Positions 58,881 to 64,000 of a stretch of DNA of 64,000 bases are shown here, in pieces. The DNA is from Mycobacterium sp. SMC-4 (GTDB taxonomy: Bacteria > Actinomycetota > Actinomycetes > Mycobacteriales > Mycobacteriaceae), in NCBI RefSeq assembly GCF_025263265.1, contig NZ_CP079869.1, positions 3,658,001-3,722,000 of the forward strand, in the 5' to 3' direction. A program made the position numbers and the translations under genes. Under the pieces are notes generated by a model. It saw only the letters and a list, made by a program, of their open reading frames with translations. It was not told the origin of the DNA and ran no database searches. The stretch's first letter is position 1. Every line of letters starts with the position of its first letter.

Positions 58881-60073
58881 CCGGGCATCCCGATCTGCGC
58901 GGTGTTACGCGGCGGTCCGTCCAGCGGTCCGAACAGCCAGTTCTTCAGACCCTCGGAGTTGAGCAGAATCCCGGCGTTTCCGTACCGTGAGGGATTGGAC
59001 CCGACGTCACCCATGATCTGCGGCGGCACGAACCCGGCCGGCAACTCCGGTAGACCCAGCTCGGCGCAGTAGTCGCGACCACCGCTGGTGGCCGCCACTT
59101 TCGGCAGGTCACCGGGGTAGCGGTAGCGCTCGACACCCAGGGTCAGGCCGGCATTGACGAAGACACCGGAGTACTGCGGAGCCGACTTGGCGAACGGCAC
59201 CAGACCGCCGATGCCGCACCAGAGTGACTTGCGGTAGAGCCGAAGCAGATCGGTGGTGGGCACCAACACGTCGAGCACATCGGTCAGCGCCTGACGGTTA
59301 GCGCCCACGACCTCGTTGCCCAGGTCGGCCAACCCGATGGCGCTGACCAGAAAGGCATCCAGATTGGACTGCTCGTCGACGATCGAGTTGCTCAGCCGGG
59401 TGGCGCTGTCCACCGCCGACATCAGGTCGGGGCTGGCATCGGCATACGCCTGGAGCACAGGCACCGAAACCTCGATGTCGTGGGCGAGATTCGGCAGGCT
59501 CGGCTCCAGCGTGGCCAGCAACGCGTTGAAGTCACTCAAGGTCTGCCCGAACTTCTCGCCGCGCCCACTGAACGCCTGCGAGATCGCGCCCAGGGTCTGG
59601 TTCAGCTTCATCGGTTCCACCGCGTCGAGCACATTGACCAGGCGCTGGAACACGGTGTTGACCTCGACGGTGACGTGTTGGCCCTGCAGCACCTGCCCGC
59701 TCTGCAGGTGTTCGGCGTCGGGATCGGCCGGCGCCTCGAGCTGGACGAACTTGGCGCCGAACACCGTCGTGGACGCAATGTCGACGTCGACATTGCGCGG
59801 AATCAGGTGCATCTGCGACGGATCCATGTCCAGGCGCAGCTCCGCGGTGCCGTCGGGTCGGTAGTCGATGGACTTGACGGTGCCGACCTGCACACCGCGC
59901 ATCTTGACCTTGGCGTCTGGATTCATCACCAGACCCGCGCGGTCGGAGATCACGGTCACCGGAACGGTTCTGGTGAACGTGCCGGCGAACAACCCGACGG
60001 AGACCAGCAGGATCGCCACCAAGGCAAGCACCAGCGCGAGTCCCGCCAGGGGTCGTGCGTAGCCGTTGTTCAA
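58877..60073 (-). CDS. MCE family protein, MceA position, mce operon 2
   Basis: A 398-residue MCE protein: membrane helix at about residues 10-32, MCE domain at about 36-115 (GLVMNPDAKVKMRGVQVGTV; TTVFGAKFVQLEAP), helical region and a conserved C-terminal globular stretch (RYRYPGDLPKV). It is 71 residues shorter than the operon 1 MceA because it lacks the proline-rich tail. The start is a TTG at 60073 with GGGAGG upstream, 9 nt after the yrbEB stop. Confidence 0.88.
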   Translation of the reverse strand: MNNGYARPLAGLALVLALVAILLVSVGLFAGTFTRTVPVTVISDRAGLVMNPDAKVKMRGVQVGTVKSIDYRPDGTAELRLDMDPSQMHLIPRNVDVDIASTTVFGAKFVQLEAPADPDAEHLQSGQVLQGQHVTVEVNTVFQRLVNVLDAVEPMKLNQTLGAISQAFSGRGEKFGQTLSDFNALLATLEPSLPNLAHDIEVSVPVLQAYADASPDLMSAVDSATRLSNSIVDEQSNLDAFLVSAIGLADLGNEVVGANRQALTDVLDVLVPTTDLLRLYRKSLWCGIGGLVPFAKSAPQYSGVFVNAGLTLGVERYRYPGDLPKVAATSGGRDYCAELGLPELPAGFVPPQIMGDVGSNPSRYGNAGILLNSEGLKNWLFGPLDGPPRNTAQIGMPG

Positions 60074-60082
60074 CTCGCCTCC

Positions 60083-60940
60083 CTAACCTGCCAGGTTGAA
60101 GTTGCCGTTGGAACCGTAGATCGACAGCGACACCAGCAGGGTCACCGAGACCACGACCACCAAAGAGGTGCGTACCGCGTTGCCGACCGCAGCGCCCACC
60201 CCGGAGGGGCCGCCGGAGGCGAAGTAGCCGAAGTAGGTGTGCACCAGCAGGATCGCGATGGCCATCAGCACCGCCTGCAGGAACGACCACAACAGGTCGA
60301 TCGGGTTGAGGAACGTGTCGAAGTAGTGGTTGTACAGCCCACCGGACTGCCCGAACAACACCACCGTGGTGAACTGCGACGCCAGAAACGACAGGATGAC
60401 CGCGATCGAGTACAGCGGCGTGATCGCGATCATGCCGGCCACGATGCGCGTCGACACCAGATACTCGACCGGTCGGATACCCATGGATTCCAACGCGTCG
60501 ATCTCTTCGTTGATCCGCATGGCACCCAGTTGCGCGGTCACCCCGGCGCCGAACGTGGCAGCCAGCCCGATCCCGGCCACCACCGGGGCCGCGATGCGCA
60601 CATTGATGAATGCCGCCAGAAAGCCGGTCAGCGCCTCGATTCCGATGTCACCCAAGGAGCTGTATCCCTGGATCGCCAACGTGCCGCCGGCCGCCAGGGT
60701 CAAGAACCCGACGATCACCACGGTGCCGCCGATCATCGCCAAGGTGCCCGCGCCCATGGAGATCTCGGCGATCAGCCGGATGATCTCCTTGCGGAAGTGC
60801 ACCGCTGCATGGGGCATCCCCGCCAACGCGCGACCGTAGAACAACGTGTGGTCGCCCAGGCGTGACAACCACTGCACCGGGCGGTTGGCATTTCGGACCA
60901 GTCGCGGAAACCGCGACCGCAATATCGTTGAGGTACCCAT
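60083..60940 (-). CDS. YrbE/MlaE-type ABC permease, YrbEB position, mce operon 2
   Basis: A 285-residue MlaE/YrbE permease with the coupling-helix signature AQLGAMRINEEIDALESMGI and the terminal YGSNGNFNLAG, closely similar to the operon 1 YrbEB. About five to six membrane segments. It follows yrbEA after 10 bp. With the YrbEA product it forms the inner-membrane channel for the Mce tunnel; the ATPase must come from elsewhere. Confidence 0.92.
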   Translation of the reverse strand: MGTSTILRSRFPRLVRNANRPVQWLSRLGDHTLFYGRALAGMPHAAVHFRKEIIRLIAEISMGAGTLAMIGGTVVIVGFLTLAAGGTLAIQGYSSLGDIGIEALTGFLAAFINVRIAAPVVAGIGLAATFGAGVTAQLGAMRINEEIDALESMGIRPVEYLVSTRIVAGMIAITPLYSIAVILSFLASQFTTVVLFGQSGGLYNHYFDTFLNPIDLLWSFLQAVLMAIAILLVHTYFGYFASGGPSGVGAAVGNAVRTSLVVVVSVTLLVSLSIYGSNGNFNLAG

Positions 60941-60950
60941 CGACGCTGTC

Positions 60951-61760
60951 CTACCCTGCCGTCATCCGGATGCCGATGGCTGTGACCACGACGTTGATGA
61001 CGAACAACGCCATGAACGCATACACCACCGTCTCATTGACCGCGTTACCGACCGCCTTGGCGCCGCCGCCGGTGATCGTCAGGCCGCGGTAGCAGGCCAC
61101 CAGACCGGCGATCAGACCGAACAACGCGGCCTTGACGCACGAAATGATCACCTCCGGCACACCGGTCAACAGCGTGATGCCCGCGGCGAACGCACCCGGG
61201 TTGACGTCCTGGACGAACACCGAGAAGAAGTAGCCGCCCAAGATCCCGATGATCACCACAAGGCTGTTGAGCAACAGCGCCACCAGCCCCGAGGCCAGCA
61301 TTCTCGGGGTGACCAGGCGCTGGACCGGGTTGATGCCCAGCACCTCCATCGCGTCGATCTCCTCACGGATGGTGCGCGAGCCCAGATCGGCACACATCGC
61401 CGTCGCCCCTGCGCCTGCCACGATCAGCACCGTCACCAACGGACCCACCTGGGTGACCGCGCCGAAAGCCGCCCCCGCACCGGACAAGTCGGCCGCGCCC
61501 AACTCACGCAGCAGAATGTTCAACGTGAACGACACCAGCACGGTGAACGGGATCGCCACCAACAACGTGGGCGCCATCGCCACCCGGGCCACAAACCACG
61601 ACTGCTCCAGGAACTCGCGCCACTGAAACGGTCGCACGAAGATGAAACGCACCGCATCCAGCGCCATCGAAAAGAAACCACCGACGGCCTGCATCGCGCC
61701 TGAGAGGCCGTTGGGCAGCGCGATACCCGTCGACCAGCGCTCCGGCCCCTTACCTGCCAT
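60951..61760 (-). CDS. YrbE/MlaE-type ABC permease, YrbEA position, mce operon 2
   Basis: A 269-residue MlaE/YrbE permease with the signature ADLGSRTIREEIDAMEVLGI and the terminal NETVVYAFMALFVINVVVTA, matching the operon 1 YrbEA. ATG at 61760 overlaps the thiolase 3' end by 11 bp, so in contrast to operon 1 there is no room for an independent promoter directly before it: operon 2 is probably transcribed together with the upstream thiolase and DUF35-fusion genes. Confidence 0.91.
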   Translation of the reverse strand: MAGKGPERWSTGIALPNGLSGAMQAVGGFFSMALDAVRFIFVRPFQWREFLEQSWFVARVAMAPTLLVAIPFTVLVSFTLNILLRELGAADLSGAGAAFGAVTQVGPLVTVLIVAGAGATAMCADLGSRTIREEIDAMEVLGINPVQRLVTPRMLASGLVALLLNSLVVIIGILGGYFFSVFVQDVNPGAFAAGITLLTGVPEVIISCVKAALFGLIAGLVACYRGLTITGGGAKAVGNAVNETVVYAFMALFVINVVVTAIGIRMTAG

Positions 61761-62919
61761 GACTACCCGGTCCTTCTAAAATCGTCACCGCCGCAACCGC
61801 TGTCGGACCGCCGATGTTGTGTGCCAGTCCGATTCGCGCACCGTCCACCTGGTTGACAGCGTCCCCGCGCAGCTGTTCAAACAGTTCGACGCACTGTGCC
61901 ACACCGGTGGCCCCCGGCGGGTGACCTTTGGCTTTCAGACCGCCACTGGTATTGACCGGCAGGGCCCCACCGACCGTCGTGACCTCGGCTTCGAGCAGTT
62001 TGTAGGCGCCGAAGCGTTCGGTGAAGCCCAGGTCTTCATAGCTCATGACTTCGATGCCGGTCAGGAAATCGTGCACCTCGGCGACATCGATGTCGGCCGG
62101 TGAGATGCCCGCCATCGCGTAGGCCTGCTTGGCCGCCCGCTCGGTCGCTGCAAAGCTGGTCATATCGGTCTTGTGCTGGTGCATCACCGAGTCCAGGCCC
62201 AGGCCCACCCCGCGAATCCACACTGGTCGATCGGTGAACCGGTCGACGACGTCCTCGGCTGCGATGACGACCGCTGCGGCACCGTCACTCTGCGGCGCGC
62301 AGTCGTACAAGCGGAACGGGGTCACCACCGTTGGTGCGTTCAGAGCCTGCTCCATCGTGATCTCAAAGCGCAGCCGCGCGTTCGGGTTGTCCACGCCGTG
62401 GCGGTGGTTCTTCACCGCCACCATGGCTAAGTGTTCTTCAGTTGCCGGAGATTCGTGGAGATATCGACGAACATGCAACGCAAACCCTGCCGGTGCGACC
62501 AATCCGAGGGGATAGTCCCAGGCCATGTCGCGCACCATGGCCTCCCATTCCCACAGCATCCCGGCCGAAGTGGTGTCACGTAGCTTGTCCGCCCCCATCA
62601 CCAGCGCGACGTCATACGCGCCGGAGGCGACCGCGAACACAGCGTTGCGAATCGCGTCGTGTCCGGTGGCACAGGAATTCTCCACGCGGCTCACCGGCAA
62701 CTCGGCCAGACCGAGGGTATCGGCGAGGATGCCCGACGGAAAACCGTCGGCCGTACCCATGGCACCGATCCAGGCCGCGTCCAGATCCGATTTCGTCAGA
62801 CCTTTGTCGACTGTCCCGGAGCACGCTGAATAAGCCATCGGCAACAGATCTTTGATGCCGAGTGCGAAGTGCTCGCCGAACGGCGTCATCCCGGCACCCA
62901 CGATCGCTGCCCGTCTCAT
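61750..62919 (-). CDS. SCPx/lipid-transfer-type thiolase fused in transcription to mce operon 2
   Basis: A 389-residue thiolase. The cysteine is in VENSCATGHDAIRN (about residue 83), the histidine motif reads AEVHDFLTGIEV in place of HDCF and the base motif GGLKAKGHPPGATG is intact. It opens with RRAAIVGAGMTPFGEHF as in lipid-transfer-type thiolases. ATG overlaps the stop of the preceding gene (ATGA), and its 3' end overlaps yrbEA by 11 bp. It may be the C-C cleaving partner of the adjacent HMGCS-like/DUF35 protein. Confidence 0.86.
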   Translation of the reverse strand: MRRAAIVGAGMTPFGEHFALGIKDLLPMAYSACSGTVDKGLTKSDLDAAWIGAMGTADGFPSGILADTLGLAELPVSRVENSCATGHDAIRNAVFAVASGAYDVALVMGADKLRDTTSAGMLWEWEAMVRDMAWDYPLGLVAPAGFALHVRRYLHESPATEEHLAMVAVKNHRHGVDNPNARLRFEITMEQALNAPTVVTPFRLYDCAPQSDGAAAVVIAAEDVVDRFTDRPVWIRGVGLGLDSVMHQHKTDMTSFAATERAAKQAYAMAGISPADIDVAEVHDFLTGIEVMSYEDLGFTERFGAYKLLEAEVTTVGGALPVNTSGGLKAKGHPPGATGVAQCVELFEQLRGDAVNQVDGARIGLAHNIGGPTAVAAVTILEGPGSHGR

Positions 62920-64000
62920 GCCGCGGCCCGTTCGGGCTCGAACGCGTATCCGTAGTCGGGCACCCCGGATCGCACCGCAACCCGCCGCAGCACCAAGCGG
63001 CCGCGATCACCGATGTCCACTGTGCCCGGTGGCGCCCCGGTCACCTTCACCAGAGCCCGGACCGCGGCGTCGTCGAGTTCGACGAGGACGAGCGAATAGG
63101 GCGTGCGCAGACCCGGCACCGCCAGGTGCACCGTGGTCTCGGTGTAGACCGTCCCGGTCCGCGGCAGCGGCACCAGTTCGTAATCGGTGGACAGCACGCC
63201 ATCGGGGCTCACCCGGTAGCGCGGCGGAAAGTCCAGCTCGCCCGTATCGGCGAATCGACCTGCCTCCCAACGCACCTTGGCCTCGAAAGCTCGCTCGTAG
63301 GCAGCCAGCGAAATGGGAATGTCGCCCTCGGCGACGAACCCGCACTCAGGGGCAGGGTGCGGCGCGAACTCGCGGCGCTGGATCTGGGCGACACCTCCGG
63401 TAACCGAGATACCGGACAGAATGGCCTGCTCCACCGCCACCAACGGCCCGCAGACACCGCGTTCGGCCAAACCGGCGAGCGCGAACAGACTGGCACTGGC
63501 ACCCGAGGTCGGCAACACCGGCGGATCACCCAGGCACAACTCGGCGGCCCGCTGGTGGTCCACCCCGGCGACGGCCACTGGCGTATCCAGCCACGCCGCG
63601 GCCAGCGAGGCGATCAGGCCCCGTTCATGCAACAGTCGCGGGTCACCGTAGTCGTGGATGTCACCGGTGGCGTCGCGGGTGCGAACCGGCAGGCTGCGCG
63701 CGATGCGCGCTGCGGTGCGAACCTGCAGCCCGCGCTCAGCCGTGATGATCGCCGCGGCCCCGGCCGGCCGCAGATCGGCGCCGATGATCATGGTGCGCGG
63801 ACGCGCCGAACTGACCGCGTCGACCGTCGCAGGCGCGCCGCCCAGTCTCTCGTCGACCTCCAGTTCGGGATCCAACCCGAGACCGGCAAGCAGCACCGCT
63901 GCATTGCTGCTCTCCAGCAGCGGCAGGTCCCGGCTGACCAACACCACGCGCTCGATGGCGGCCCCGCCCGTCAAGGCCGCCCGACCGGCCTCGACGGCCA
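62916..64000 (-). CDS. Thiolase-fold (HMG-CoA synthase-like)/DUF35 fusion protein, 5' end beyond the window
   Basis: At least 361 residues; the reading frame stays open to the window edge with coding-like sequence (VEAGRAALTGGAAIERVV), so the start is missing. The N-terminal part resembles an HMG-CoA synthase-like thiolase fold, but the position expected to hold the active cysteine reads ERLGGAPATVDAV, without cysteine. The last about 110 residues are a DUF35 OB-fold (TGTVYTETTVHLAVPGLRTP; DIGDRGRLVLRRV) whose zinc-ribbon cysteines are absent. It may be a structural or acyl-CoA-binding partner of the coupled thiolase. A TTG at 63974 is not the true start. Confidence 0.68.
   Translation of the reverse strand, partial: AVEAGRAALTGGAAIERVVLVSRDLPLLESSNAAVLLAGLGLDPELEVDERLGGAPATVDAVSSARPRTMIIGADLRPAGAAAIITAERGLQVRTAARIARSLPVRTRDATGDIHDYGDPRLLHERGLIASLAAAWLDTPVAVAGVDHQRAAELCLGDPPVLPTSGASASLFALAGLAERGVCGPLVAVEQAILSGISVTGGVAQIQRREFAPHPAPECGFVAEGDIPISLAAYERAFEAKVRWEAGRFADTGELDFPPRYRVSPDGVLSTDYELVPLPRTGTVYTETTVHLAVPGLRTPYSLVLVELDDAAVRALVKVTGAPPGTVDIGDRGRLVLRRVAVRSGVPDYGYAFEPERAAA

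Noticed and set aside
1..64000. tRNA, rRNA, CRISPR arrays, insertion sequences
   Set aside because: I read through the intergenic stretches and found none; nearly all sequence is explained by protein genes.

Overview
The window looks like chromosomal DNA of a mycobacterium, probably a fast-growing environmental species. It is GC-rich, carries two complete yrbE/mce operons with proline-rich Mce tails, has many 4-bp GTGA/ATGA start-stop overlaps, and shows several probable leaderless starts with a TANNNT box about 7 nt ahead of the start codon. I saw no rRNA or tRNA gene, CRISPR array or insertion sequence. This is lipid/ketone catabolism territory, with about 55 protein genes and little intergenic space.

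Layout. 0.2-5.5 kb: MerR regulator, MFS transporter, two convergent IspD-like cytidylyltransferases and two Mce-associated membrane proteins. 5.6-10.7 kb: a FadD3-like acyl-CoA synthetase, an amidohydrolase and a second synthetase on the minus strand, with a divergent crotonase. 11.0-12.7 kb: a coupled cassette of excisionase-type HTH, alpha/beta hydrolase and YqeY-like protein. 12.9-22.2 kb: mce operon 1 (yrbEA-yrbEB-mceABCDEF, minus strand). 22.3-27.5 kb: acyl-CoA synthetase, SCPx-type thiolase, crotonase and two SDRs, co-directional with mce operon 1. 27.7-28.7 kb: AraC regulator. 28.7-35.9 kb: five coupled genes in the order HyuA, small zinc protein, HyuA, HyuB, UroD-like protein. 36.1-37.4 kb: PucR-type regulator. 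37.4-46.5 kb: an eight-gene operon starting with a TetR gene and running HyuA, HyuB, zinc ribbon, acyl-CoA synthetase, SDR, crotonase, thiolase. 46.8-52.3 kb: an acyl-CoA synthetase remnant, a DUF35 + thiolase-like pair, a TetR/P450 divergent pair and three secreted proteins. 52.3-64.0 kb: mce operon 2, preceded by a thiolase and a thiolase-fold/DUF35 protein cut by the window end.

How it may work together. HyuA/HyuB/zinc-subunit enzymes related to acetone and acetophenone carboxylase would turn a ketone into a beta-keto acid. The adjacent synthetases would make the CoA ester, and crotonase, SDR and thiolase genes would degrade it. The five-gene locus has the gene order and subunit types I recall for apcABCDE (acetophenone carboxylase). 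A nearly identical perfect or near-perfect palindrome lies over the promoter of mce operon 1 and over the promoter of the TetR-HyuA-HyuB operon 24 kb away. This suggests that one TetR protein co-regulates an Mce lipid importer and a ketone-carboxylation pathway. A second candidate regulon (GAGAA/TTCTC dyads) links the 5-10 kb genes with the DUF35-thiolase pair at 47 kb. Substrates cannot be read from the sequence.
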